Below, one piece after another: positions 46,101-54,707 of a stretch of 64,000 nt of DNA. The stretch's first letter is position 1, and every line of letters begins with the position of its first letter. A model generated the notes under the pieces. That model saw only the letters and a list, made by a program, of their open reading frames with translations, was not told the origin of the DNA and did no database searches. The stretch lies in assembly GCF_008710095.1 (NCBI RefSeq), contig NZ_VYKJ01000009.1, forward strand, positions 1-64,000, read 5' to 3'. The translations under genes were made by a program, and so were the position numbers. Source of the DNA: Affinibrenneria salicis. GTDB lineage: Bacteria; Pseudomonadota; Gammaproteobacteria; Enterobacterales; Enterobacteriaceae.

Positions 46101-47077
46101 CGCCCGGCCTGACTTAACTGTTCCGCCACGCTTTGCAAGGCATCTATCATCACGTCCAGCGCTTCCGCCTGCTGGAAGCCATTCAAACAGCGCTGGCGAA
46201 ACGCTTGATCCTCTTCCCCCGCCATTGCGGCGATAAATGCCTGCGGCAGTATCAGCGCATCTTTAATTAAATCCGCCACGTCAAAGACCAGTCCGCCGCG
46301 ACGCGTTTTACCGTGCAGTACCGCCAGACCGTGCGGCAGGCCGATAACCCAGGTCGCCACTGCGGCCAGTCCGTAAGACAAGTAATTGCCGTGGTCGAGA
46401 AAACGGTTAGCCAGATCAACTCCGCCGCCCCGCTTCGCGCGCGTAAAATCACCGTAGCTGACGGCATTCGCCGCCAGCTTGTACAGCGCTTTGGTCATCA
46501 CCGCTTCCTGAGCCAATAGATCATTACCGTCATGACAGTGCGTCAGGCTTTGCTCATAGCGCTCGACTAGCGCCAGCAGACGGCTGCCGTCCACTTTAAA
46601 TATCGGCTCCCTTTGCATACGAGCGCTAAGCCAGTGCTGGCGAATCTGCGCGATGCGCACTTTCTGAAACGAGACTGCCGCCGCAAGGCGTTTTTCATCA
46701 TCAAACCAGAAGCTGACCCAGCGCTGCAGGTACTCCGTCGGGCGATATTCACTCTGTGGCGTTAGCCAGGAAACATCCACCTCAACCTCATTGGCGGCGA
46801 ATAGCGGCGTACCGCCGCCGCCGCAAAAGCCGACCATCACGCCGGCACGAGCGAATTCGCGCATCGCAGCCTGGGTAATCGACGTGCCGGTACCCAGCAT
46901 CACCACGCTGGTATTGGCGATGGGAATATTCCAGTACAGCGATTGTTTCCCTTCATCCGTGACATATTCCACGCGCCCTGCATTAACCAACACACGGCAA
47001 TACTGCAGATAATAAATATTGGCGCGCTTAGAGTGCAGAATGGTTTTCATATCGGAAGGGCTAAAGGCATCATCCAT
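46097..47077 (-). CDS. cas1: CRISPR integrase Cas1 (type I-F)
   Basis: A 326-residue protein. Metal ligands of the integrase are visible: Glu191 in AQEAVMTKALYKLAAN, His255 in LAVLHGKTR, and Asp266/Asp269 in VFDVADLIKDALILPQAF. They are offset by one from P. aeruginosa Cas1 numbering. It forms the adaptation complex with Cas2-3. It is the first gene of the cas operon, reading away from array 2. Starts at residue 1 (47077) or Met10 are both possible. Confidence 0.97.
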   Translation of the reverse strand: MDDAFSPSDMKTILHSKRANIYYLQYCRVLVNAGRVEYVTDEGKQSLYWNIPIANTSVVMLGTGTSITQAAMREFARAGVMVGFCGGGGTPLFAANEVEVDVSWLTPQSEYRPTEYLQRWVSFWFDDEKRLAAAVSFQKVRIAQIRQHWLSARMQREPIFKVDGSRLLALVERYEQSLTHCHDGNDLLAQEAVMTKALYKLAANAVSYGDFTRAKRGGGVDLANRFLDHGNYLSYGLAAVATWVIGLPHGLAVLHGKTRRGGLVFDVADLIKDALILPQAFIAAMAGEEDQAFRQRCLNGFQQAEALDVMIDALQSVAEQLSQAGR

Positions 47078-47519
47078 AAAATCGATCTCCTGAATCGGGC
47101 AGCCGCCGCTGCAATCATCATTCCGGTGATTATTTGTAGCCGTTATTTTTCAGGTACCCGCCGCCTTACCGCAGCCGCAATCTGTTGAATATATCCAGCC
47201 ATACTTCGCGCTGCGATGCGTTGGCTACGCCCGTTAACGCGTCAGCGTTAACGGGAGCATAGGTTAAAGGTAGCGTATCATCATACTTATACGCCATATA
47301 TCAGGCTGGATAGAAAATTGCGATAGACGACCACAGAAAGCGAGACAGGCTCAGTCTCTACTTACTGGCGAAGATTGGTTCGGCGCGGCAACCCTTTTTT
47401 TAGCCTTATATATTTTCTTTTATTTATCAATAAATTAAATATAGCCAAATAAAAAGGGGTAAAACCGTTTTCCGGCAATTGTATTAACCAAACCAGACAG
47501 TTAGGATAAATAAGCAACG
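47078..47519. promoter_or_regulatory. Divergent cas promoter region and leader of array 2 with IHF site
   Basis: This 442-bp space lies between cas1 (minus) and array 2 (plus). The array-proximal 140 bp are AT-rich. TATCAATAAATTA (47425-47437) is a perfect IHF consensus match, 83 bp before the first repeat, comparable in distance to the site in the array 1 leader. The rest of the leader is not similar to that of array 1. No other gene is seen here. Confidence 0.75.
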
Positions 47520-48325
47520 GTTCACTGCCGTACAGGCAGCTTAGAAATGTCTCTGATTACCTCGTTGAATGCGGATCCTGGTTCACTGCCGTACAGGCAG
47601 CTTAGAAACGCCTCGTTTCGCGTCCGACCCGCATCAACGCGTTCACTGCCGTACAGGCAGCTTAGAAACATCAGAAAAGTCCTTAGTCCCCATATTCCCG
47701 TGTTCACTGCCGTACAGGCAGCTTAGAAACCCACTGGCAACCTGTATTTAAACGTATGAGAGAGTTCACTGCCGTACAGGCAGCTTAGAAATGCAGGTCG
47801 AATTCGATATCCCGGATGAAACGGTTCACTGCCGTACAGGCAGCTTAGAAAGGCAATACACACTGATCCAGTCCCGACACTGGGTTCACTGCCGTACAGG
47901 CAGCTTAGAAAAAACGGATCCGCGACTTATCAAAGCTGGCCCTGTTCACTGCCGTACAGGCAGCTTAGAAATTTATGCTAATGGCCCGCGCGGAACGACC
48001 GATTGTTCACTGCCGTACAGGCAGCTTAGAAAACGGATAAGGTCGGCGCAGGTCGAGTGGCAATGTTCACTGCCGTACAGGCAGCTTAGAAAGTGTCGAT
48101 GGAATGTATTATCCATTTTTCTAATGTTCACTGCCGTACAGGCAGCTTAGAAAATAGTGAATTGGCTCGTAGCTTAAATGCCTGAGTTCACTGCCGTACA
48201 GGCAGCTTAGAAACAGTAACGACCATCCCAAGAGTGATCTCGGTTGTTCACTGCCGCACAGGCAGCTTAGAAATAACCTCCCTGACGGGCGGTATGTGTA
48301 GTTTAGTTCACTGCCGTACAGGCAG
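47520..48325 (+). CRISPR. Type I-F CRISPR array 2, 14 repeats / 13 spacers
   Basis: The same repeat as array 1 but on the plus strand, with starts at 47520, 47581, 47641, 47702, 47764, 47824, 47884, 47944, 48005, 48065, 48126, 48186, 48246 and 48306. The last two are aberrant: 48246 has C for T in the hairpin loop, and 48306 stops after 20 nt. Spacers are 32-33 nt, except one of 34 nt at 47730-47763. The leader is at the cas1 side, so both arrays point away from the cas operon. Confidence 0.99.
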
Positions 48326-48353
48326 TCATATTAAATCAACCGGTTAAAGCCCT

Positions 48354-48377
48354 CCGCTCCGGTAAAAACCGGAGCGG
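48354..48377. terminator. Hairpin between array 2 and the convergent aminotransferase gene
   Basis: A perfect 9-bp stem CCGCTCCGG / CCGGAGCGG with loop TAAAAA. There is no strong T-run on either side. Position suggests a shared end for the array and aminotransferase transcripts. Confidence 0.6.
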
Positions 48378-48408
48378 GGAGTCCTCGCACAGCGATAGAT
48401 GCGGGAAG

Positions 48409-49743
48409 TTAACGCCCGGCCAGCGCGTTATCCAGCGCGCCCACCAGCCAGTCGATGTCCTGCGGCTGAAATGCCAGCGGCGGGCGCAGTTTCAGCACGT
48501 TGCCGTGCGGCCCGGCCACCGAGGTCAGCACGCGTTGAGCGCGCAGTTTTTCAATTACGTCCAGCGCCAGCGTTTTGTCGGGCGTTTTCGCCGCGCGATC
48601 GCTGACCAGTTCAAGGCCGATAAACAGACCGGCGCCGCGCACGTCGCCGATGCTGTCGTGGCGCTGCATCAGCTGTTGCAGCTCCTGCAGCAGTTTACCG
48701 CCCACTTCGCGGCTGTGCTGCTGCAGCCGTTCTTCCCTAATCACCTTCAGCACGGCCTGGGCGGCCGCAATGGATACCGGGTTGCCGCCGAAGGTGTTGA
48801 AGTAGGGAATGCTGTCGCTGAACGCGGCCAGCACTTCCGCGCGCGCCAGCAGTCCGGAGACAGGAATGCCGTTGCCCATCGGTTTGCCGGTGGTGACGAT
48901 ATCGGGCACGATGCCGTGGCGGGCGAAGCCCCAGAAAGCGTCGCCGGTGCGCGCGAACCCGGGCTGTACTTCATCGGCAATAAATATCCCGCCGTTGGCG
49001 TGTACTACTTCAATGGCCTGGCGCAGGTAACCGGCCGGGCCCGGCAGCACGCCGTCCGACGAGAAGATCGAGTCGGCGAGAAAACCGGCGAACTTAATGC
49101 CGTGGGCAGCCATGTCGTCGATCTGCCGCTGGATCTGCGCGGCAAACCAGGCGCCGAGATCCGCATCCGCCACCCGGTAGCGATCCGGCGCCGCCACCAG
49201 CCGGGTGGTGGCGGCCAGCGGCTGGCCGCTGCCCAGCGCGGGCGACGCGCCCGAGGTCAGATCGCTGGTGCCGTGATAGGCCTCGCGGCTGACGATGATC
49301 CCCGTGCCGCCGCTATAGGAGCGCGCCACGCGGATCGCCAGATCGTTGGCTTCCGATCCGGTACACATATACATCGCCTTGTTGATCTGCGGCGGCAACG
49401 TGCTCAACAGATCCGTCGAGTAGTCCAGAATACGTTCGTGCAGATAGCGGGTGTGGGTATTTAACTGCGACATTTGCGCCTGCACCGCATCGATCACCGC
49501 CGGGTGACAATGGCCGATACTGGCGACGTTGTTATAAACGTCCAGGTATTTGTCGCCGGCGGCGTCCCAGAGATACTGGCCCTGACCGCGCACCAGGTGC
49601 ACCGGGTTACGGTAGAACAACCGGTAAGATTCGCCAAGCAGTTGGCTGCGGCGCTCGGTCAGCGCCCGCACGTCTTTATCCAGCGCCTGCGCATGTTCAG
49701 CCCGAAAGCTGTTTGTATCCATAATCGTTGAACGTGTCGCCAT
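48409..49743 (-). CDS. Class-III PLP-dependent enzyme (AGXT2L/PbfA-like)
   Basis: This 444-residue fold-type I PLP enzyme shows YLDVYNNVASIGHCHPAVID, the cofactor-binding MYMCTGSEANDLAIRVAR, FIADEVQPGFARTGDAFWGF and the lysine motif VTTGKPMGNGIP. The pattern fits the subgroup of alanine-glyoxylate aminotransferase-2-like proteins, which includes ethanolamine-phosphate phospho-lyase and the phosphonate enzyme PbfA (1-hydroxy-2-aminoethylphosphonate ammonia-lyase). The divergent ABC importer of the aminoethylphosphonate type supports an aminophosphonate or phosphoethanolamine substrate, but phnW and phnX are not next to it. ATG 49743 follows GGAG; the in-frame upstream part contains no start signal. 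Confidence 0.85.
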   Translation of the reverse strand: MATRSTIMDTNSFRAEHAQALDKDVRALTERRSQLLGESYRLFYRNPVHLVRGQGQYLWDAAGDKYLDVYNNVASIGHCHPAVIDAVQAQMSQLNTHTRYLHERILDYSTDLLSTLPPQINKAMYMCTGSEANDLAIRVARSYSGGTGIIVSREAYHGTSDLTSGASPALGSGQPLAATTRLVAAPDRYRVADADLGAWFAAQIQRQIDDMAAHGIKFAGFLADSIFSSDGVLPGPAGYLRQAIEVVHANGGIFIADEVQPGFARTGDAFWGFARHGIVPDIVTTGKPMGNGIPVSGLLARAEVLAAFSDSIPYFNTFGGNPVSIAAAQAVLKVIREERLQQHSREVGGKLLQELQQLMQRHDSIGDVRGAGLFIGLELVSDRAAKTPDKTLALDVIEKLRAQRVLTSVAGPHGNVLKLRPPLAFQPQDIDWLVGALDNALAGR

Positions 49744-50171
49744 GGTGGCTCCTGTCATCAAAGAAATTCGGGCGCGAAGCGGCGTCTCAGCGCGACGCAG
49801 GGACAGTGCCGGCCAACCGGGCCGATAGCGCGCCATCGTCAGAGAGCGCCACTGTACAACAAAAACAACAAAATACACAAACACAAAAATATGCACTTTT
49901 TTGTGGCGCTAAATGTACTAAAAAGGAGCAATAAAAGACCACTAAATACCGGCTTATTTTTATTTATGCCGCCACGCCCCATATCCCCCTCGACGAAAAA
50001 AACATTTAAACCTTAATAATCAATAGAAAAACAAACAAAAACAACGCATGCACAATGGATGGCACATTTCCTGCTTAGGGAAACGCCAGAAAACACAAAA
50101 ATGCACAATATAGCTAATTACGCCGTGCGCGGTTACATCCGCTCCCTTATCAGCAACCCAAGAGGTGTTTT
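49744..50171. promoter_or_regulatory. Divergent promoter region with repeated ATGCAC elements
   Basis: No gene is seen. The A-rich stretch carries TGCACAAT at 50049-50056 and 50102-50109 and a related ATGCAC at 49891-49896. They lie between the PLP-enzyme gene and the importer, so they are candidate operator units for the DeoR regulator that closes the cluster. Confidence 0.45.
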
Positions 50172-51194
50172 ATGAACGCTTTAACCCTTCTCCGCCGCCG
50201 CCTGCCGGTTCTGACCGCGTTATCGCTGCTGGCGACTATCGGCGCCAGTCAGGCGGGCACTATCACGGTGTATACCTCGCTCGAAGAGGATGAAATTAAG
50301 GATTACCTCGCCCAGGCGAAGAAAGACATCCCGGATATCAACGTCAATGTGCTGCGCCTGTCGACCGGCGATTTAGGTCCGCGCATTCTGGCCGAAGCGA
50401 AAAATCCGCAGAATGATGTGATCTGGGGATGGGCGCTGACCAGCATGCTGGATAAACGCATTAACGCGCTGCTCGAACCCTATGCGGCCAAAGGCGCGGA
50501 CGCCCTGGCGGCGAAGGATCGCGATCCTGGACACAAATGGTTCGCCGCCACCGGCTATATGGCCGCGTTCTGCGTGAATACCGAAGCGCTGAAGAATAAA
50601 AACCTGCCCGTTCCCGCCAGTTGGCAGGATCTGACCAACCCGATTTATAAGGGCGAGATCGTCATGCCGAACCCGGTATCGTCCGGCACCGGCTACCTGC
50701 AGATTGCCGCCCTGCTGCAGTCAAAAGGCGATCGTGACGGCTGGACGTTTTTGAAATCCCTTGACGGCAATATCGCGCAGTACACCAAATCCGGTTCCCG
50801 TCCGTGCAAAGCGGCGCGCACCGGCGAATACGCCATCGGCGTCTCGCTGGCCTTCGCCGCCATGCAGTCCATCGAAGAAGGTTACCCGGTCAAACTGGTG
50901 GTGCCCACCGACGGCGCGGGTTACGAACTGGAAGCCTCGGGGCTGATGGCCGGCGCTAAAAACAAGGACGACGCCAAACGTTTCCTCGACTGGACGCTAT
51001 CCGGCACCGCCGCCGCGCGCTACACGCACTACAAAGAGATTGTCACGCTGCCGAACGCGCCGCAGGCCAGCGTGGCGAAAAGCGCCGGTCTGCCGGCCGA
51101 TCTGTCGAAATTGCTCTATCCGGTGGACTTCGCCCGCAGCGCGCAGCAACGGGAAAACATTCTGGCAACCTGGCAAAAAAATATCGGCCGCTGA
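50172..51194 (+). CDS. ABC importer substrate-binding protein, putative 2-aminoethylphosphonate type
   Basis: A 340-residue periplasmic binding protein with a signal peptide (ending ASQAG). The start TITVYTSLEEDEIKDYLAQA and later VIWGWALTSMLDK, PVSSGTGYLQIAALLQSKGD and GVSLAFAAMQSIEEGYPVKL match the Fe3+/thiamine-like cluster that contains the putative aminoethylphosphonate-binding family. AGAGG precedes the ATG. It is the first gene of a binding protein-ATPase-permease-regulator operon. Iron or polyamine specificity is less likely given the PLP enzyme divergent from it, but the substrate is inferred. Confidence 0.85.
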   Translation: MNALTLLRRRLPVLTALSLLATIGASQAGTITVYTSLEEDEIKDYLAQAKKDIPDINVNVLRLSTGDLGPRILAEAKNPQNDVIWGWALTSMLDKRINALLEPYAAKGADALAAKDRDPGHKWFAATGYMAAFCVNTEALKNKNLPVPASWQDLTNPIYKGEIVMPNPVSSGTGYLQIAALLQSKGDRDGWTFLKSLDGNIAQYTKSGSRPCKAARTGEYAIGVSLAFAAMQSIEEGYPVKLVVPTDGAGYELEASGLMAGAKNKDDAKRFLDWTLSGTAAARYTHYKEIVTLPNAPQASVAKSAGLPADLSKLLYPVDFARSAQQRENILATWQKNIGR

Positions 51195-51230
51195 TGCCGG
51201 CCTGACGGCTTAACGAAGAGGATCGTTTAC

Positions 51231-52241
51231 ATGGCTCTGGTCATCCAGGATCTGTATAAAAGTTTTGACGGCTATGTCGCGCTCGATCGGATCAACCTGA
51301 CGATCGATAGCGCCGAATTCGTCTGCCTGCTCGGCCCCAGCGGCTGCGGTAAAACCACGCTGCTGCGCATCATCGCCGGTCTGCTCAGCAGCGACGGCGG
51401 CAAGATCGCGCTGGACGACCGCGATCTGGTGCACGTTCCCGCCCGCGAGCGCGGCTTCGGCATCGTATTTCAATCCTATTCGCTGTTCCCTCACCTGACC
51501 ATTGCGCAAAACATTGGCTACGGGCTGAAAATTCGCCGGGTGCCGTCTGCGGAAATCGCGCAGCGCGTCAGTCAATTGCTGGAAACCGTGAGCCTGGCGG
51601 GGATGGAGGATCGCTACCCCAGCCAGCTATCCGGCGGCCAGCAACAGCGGGTGGCCATCGCCCGCGCACTGGCGGTCAATCCGTCTTTACTGTTGCTCGA
51701 CGAACCGCTCTCGGCGCTGGATGCGCGCGTGCGCGCCGGGCTGCGCCAGGAACTGCGCGATGTGCAGCAACGGCTCGGCATTCCCACGCTGATGGTCACT
51801 CACGACCAGGAAGAAGCGATGAGCATGGCGGATAAGATCGTCTGCATGAACGGCGGACGCATTGTTCAGGCCGGCACGCCGCGCGAACTCTATAGCGCGC
51901 CGCAAACGCGCTTCGTGGCCAACTTTATGGGGCACAGCAATCTGCTGTCGCGCGCGGTGGTGCAGGCGTCGCTGCCCGCGCTGCTGCAAGCGACCGACGG
52001 CACGGCGCAGCCGGAAAACGCCGAGCTGTTTATCCGTCCGGAAAGCATCCGGCTGAGCAAACAGCCCGGCGCCGAAGGCCGCGTTATCGACAGCAGTTTT
52101 CTCGGCAGCATTCAGCGCATCAATGTGCTGTGGCGGCGGCAGCCGCTGTTGGTGGAAACCAGCAGCGCCGAGCAGTTTCGGCCTGGCGATGACGTGCAGG
52201 TCGCCATTTCCGCCTCCGACTGTAACTGGATATACGCATGA
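51231..52241 (+). CDS. ABC importer ATP-binding protein (PhnT-like)
   Basis: A 336-residue ATPase with Walker A GPSGCGKTT (about residues 38-46), Q-loop QSYSLFPHLT, signature LSGGQQQRVAIARAL, Walker B LLLLDEPLSALD and H-loop TLMVTHDQEEAMSMADK. The C-terminal TOBE-type domain begins near FMGHSNLLSRAV. It is of the putrescine/iron/aminoethylphosphonate importer group. It lies 36 bp after the binding protein, and its end overlaps the permease start (ATGA). Confidence 0.92.
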   Translation: MALVIQDLYKSFDGYVALDRINLTIDSAEFVCLLGPSGCGKTTLLRIIAGLLSSDGGKIALDDRDLVHVPARERGFGIVFQSYSLFPHLTIAQNIGYGLKIRRVPSAEIAQRVSQLLETVSLAGMEDRYPSQLSGGQQQRVAIARALAVNPSLLLLDEPLSALDARVRAGLRQELRDVQQRLGIPTLMVTHDQEEAMSMADKIVCMNGGRIVQAGTPRELYSAPQTRFVANFMGHSNLLSRAVVQASLPALLQATDGTAQPENAELFIRPESIRLSKQPGAEGRVIDSSFLGSIQRINVLWRRQPLLVETSSAEQFRPGDDVQVAISASDCNWIYA

Positions 52242-53887
52242 CGACCACCATACTCCCTCCGCAGACCGCCGCCGATCGCTGGCTGTCGCACCTGTGCCTC
52301 TGGCTGCCGCTGGGCGCGCTGGTGGCCTTTTTCGCCATTCCGATGCTCGGCATCGCCTGGCACAGCCTGATCGACGATCGAAGCGGCGCCTTCGGCCTCG
52401 CCAACTATCAGGCGCTGCTGGACGCGCCCGGCATATGGCGCGCCACGCTCAACAGCCTGCTGCTCGGCCTGGCCACCACCCTGCTGACGCTGCTGCTCGG
52501 CTTTATTGTCGCCTACGGACTAGAGTGCACCGCCATGCCGGCCAAACGGTTCGTCGCCATGGCGATTTCGCTGCCGGTGCTCGCCCCGTCGCTGGTGCTG
52601 GGCCTCGGGCTAATCTTCCTGCTCGGGCGCAACGGCATTATCGGCAACGCGCTCGGCATCCGGCTGGATATCTACGGCTTTAGCGGGCTGCTGCTGGCGA
52701 ACGTGCTCTATGCGCTGCCGCAGGCAATCCTGATTATTCGCGTCGCCCTGCGCGGCTGCGATGCGCGCCAATATGAAGCGGCCGAGGTGCTCGGCGCCGA
52801 CCGCTGGCGGCAATTTTTCGACATTACCCTGCCCGGCGTGCGCTACGGCCTGCTGAGCACCGCCTTTGTGGTGTTTACCATCACGATTACCGACTTCGGC
52901 AACGCCGTGGTGATCGGCGGCGATTTTTCGGTGCTGGCCACCGAGATCTACAGTCAGGTCAGCGGCCAGATGAAGTTCGGCATGGGCGCGGTGGTCGGTA
53001 TCCTGCTGTTGCTGCCGGCCGCCGCCGCGATCTGGATCGAGCGGGCCGCCACGCGTCGTCAGCGATTGATCGGCGCCGCCGCCAGCCAGGCGCCGGTAGC
53101 GCAGGCGCTGCCTGCGCGCGATATCCCGTTTTGGTTCGCCTGTATGACGCTGGCGCTGTGCATCGTGGCGATTGTCGGAACGGTGGCGATCGCCAGCCTG
53201 ATTCGGCTATGGCCCTACCGGCTGGATCTGACGCTCAGACACTATGATATCGATCTGGCCGGCGGCTATGCGCCGCTGTGGACGTCAATCTGGATCTCCC
53301 TGCTGGCCGCCATCATCGGCACGCTGCTGCTGTTTCTGCTGACCTTCGGCATCCGTCGTCTGCCGGGACGCGGCGCCGGTCTGGCCACGCTGCTCAGCGC
53401 GCTGCCGGTCGGCGTACCCGGGCTGGTGCTCGGCTTATCCTATGTGTTCACCTTTAATAGCGGCGAGATGCCGTGGGGCGCCCTGTACGGTTCGGCGATT
53501 CTGGTGGCGCTGTGCAACTATTACCACTACCACACCCAGGGCTTCACCACCATGATGATGGGCGTGCGCGGCATCCCCGGCGCGCTGGAAGACGCCGCCA
53601 CGGTGTTGGGCGGCGGCACCGGGCGCATCCTGCGCGATGTCTATTTGCCGGCGATGCGGGTGACGCTGATCGGCGTGGCGATATTTCTGTTTATGCGTTC
53701 GATGGTTACGCTCTCCGCGGTGATTTTCCTGGTCACCCCCTCGTTGCCGCTGGCGGCGGTTACGGTGATGCGACTCGATGAGGCCGGCTTTACCTCGCAG
53801 GCGGCGGCCTTCTCTACATGTATCATGGGGATTGTGGGTATAATGACCCTTTTATTGCATCTTCTGACCGGGAAGCGGCTCTCCTGA
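52238..53887 (+). CDS. ABC importer permease, two fused membrane domains
   Basis: A 549-residue protein with about twelve membrane helices and two EAA loops, one in each half: EAAEVLGADRWRQFFDITLP near residue 180 and EDAATVLGGGTGRILRDVYL near residue 455. Single-gene two-domain permeases of this length occur in the FbpB-like and the putative aminoethylphosphonate (PhnU-type) systems. It forms the transmembrane channel with the ATPase and binding protein upstream. Confidence 0.92.
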   Translation: MTTTILPPQTAADRWLSHLCLWLPLGALVAFFAIPMLGIAWHSLIDDRSGAFGLANYQALLDAPGIWRATLNSLLLGLATTLLTLLLGFIVAYGLECTAMPAKRFVAMAISLPVLAPSLVLGLGLIFLLGRNGIIGNALGIRLDIYGFSGLLLANVLYALPQAILIIRVALRGCDARQYEAAEVLGADRWRQFFDITLPGVRYGLLSTAFVVFTITITDFGNAVVIGGDFSVLATEIYSQVSGQMKFGMGAVVGILLLLPAAAAIWIERAATRRQRLIGAAASQAPVAQALPARDIPFWFACMTLALCIVAIVGTVAIASLIRLWPYRLDLTLRHYDIDLAGGYAPLWTSIWISLLAAIIGTLLLFLLTFGIRRLPGRGAGLATLLSALPVGVPGLVLGLSYVFTFNSGEMPWGALYGSAILVALCNYYHYHTQGFTTMMMGVRGIPGALEDAATVLGGGTGRILRDVYLPAMRVTLIGVAIFLFMRSMVTLSAVIFLVTPSLPLAAVTVMRLDEAGFTSQAAAFSTCIMGIVGIMTLLLHLLTGKRLS

Positions 53888-53918
53888 GCGCCTCCCCCGA
53901 CGCCGAGTAACGCTATTC

Positions 53919-54695
53919 ATGCTAGAAGAAACCCGTCTGCATCGTATCCGCGCCCTGCTGACCACGCTCAATCAGGTTAGCACCGAGCGGGTGATCCAGC
54001 ACCTGGGCGTATCGCGGGAAACCGTGCGGCGCGATATCCTGAAGCTGGAGGCGCAGGGCGTGCTGCGCCGCGTACACGGCGGGATCGTCGCCGCCGGCCC
54101 TGAACCGGAGCCGCCGCTGTCGGTGCGTTCCACCGTGCGGGAAAAGGAGAAGCAGGCGATCGCCCGCATCGCGGTGCAGCAGTTGCGCGCGGGCCAGACG
54201 CTGTTTATCGACGCCGGCAGCACGACCGCGCTGCTGGCGGATGAGCTGGCGTCAATGCCGGGCATGACCGTGATCACCAACAGTCTGAGCGTGGCGCTCA
54301 GGTTGAGCGCCGCGGACGACAGCAGCACGCGCATGCACGACGTGATCCTGCTCGGCGGCCATATGGGGCCATCGTCGCAGGCGACGCGCGGCGAACTGAC
54401 CGTCAGCGAACTGCATCGTTACCGCGCCGATGTGGCGCTGCTGTCGCCGGTCGGCGTCAGCAGTCAGGCCGGCGCCAGCAGTTTCGCTCACCATGAGGCC
54501 GCCATCGCCCGCGCCATGGTGCAGCAGGCGCGCAGCTGCATCCTCCTTGCCGATCACAGTAAAATCGGCGTAACCAGCCGCGTGGCGTACGCCGCGCTGG
54601 CCGAGATAGAGATGTTAATCACCGATGCGTCCGCGCCCGCAAGCGACGACTTCGCCGCCCTGCGCGCCGCCCTGCGCCAGATGATCGTCGCCTGA
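53919..54695 (+). CDS. DeoR-family transcriptional regulator
   Basis: A 258-residue protein. The N-terminal helix-turn-helix (EETRLHRIRALLTTLNQVST, IQHLGVSRETVRRDILKLEA, GVLRRVHGG) is followed by the DeoR C-terminal sensor domain with LFIDAGSTTALLADEL (phosphosugar-binding-like) and SCILLADHSKIG. It lies 31 bp after the permease gene and probably controls the importer and the divergent PLP enzyme. Confidence 0.9.
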   Translation: MLEETRLHRIRALLTTLNQVSTERVIQHLGVSRETVRRDILKLEAQGVLRRVHGGIVAAGPEPEPPLSVRSTVREKEKQAIARIAVQQLRAGQTLFIDAGSTTALLADELASMPGMTVITNSLSVALRLSAADDSSTRMHDVILLGGHMGPSSQATRGELTVSELHRYRADVALLSPVGVSSQAGASSFAHHEAAIARAMVQQARSCILLADHSKIGVTSRVAYAALAEIEMLITDASAPASDDFAALRAALRQMIVA

Positions 54696-54707
54696 TCCGG
54701 CGGCGCT

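Noticed and set aside
48505..49464. 319-codon plus-strand frame
   Set aside because: Antisense to the class-III PLP enzyme; histidine/arginine-rich composition without motifs.
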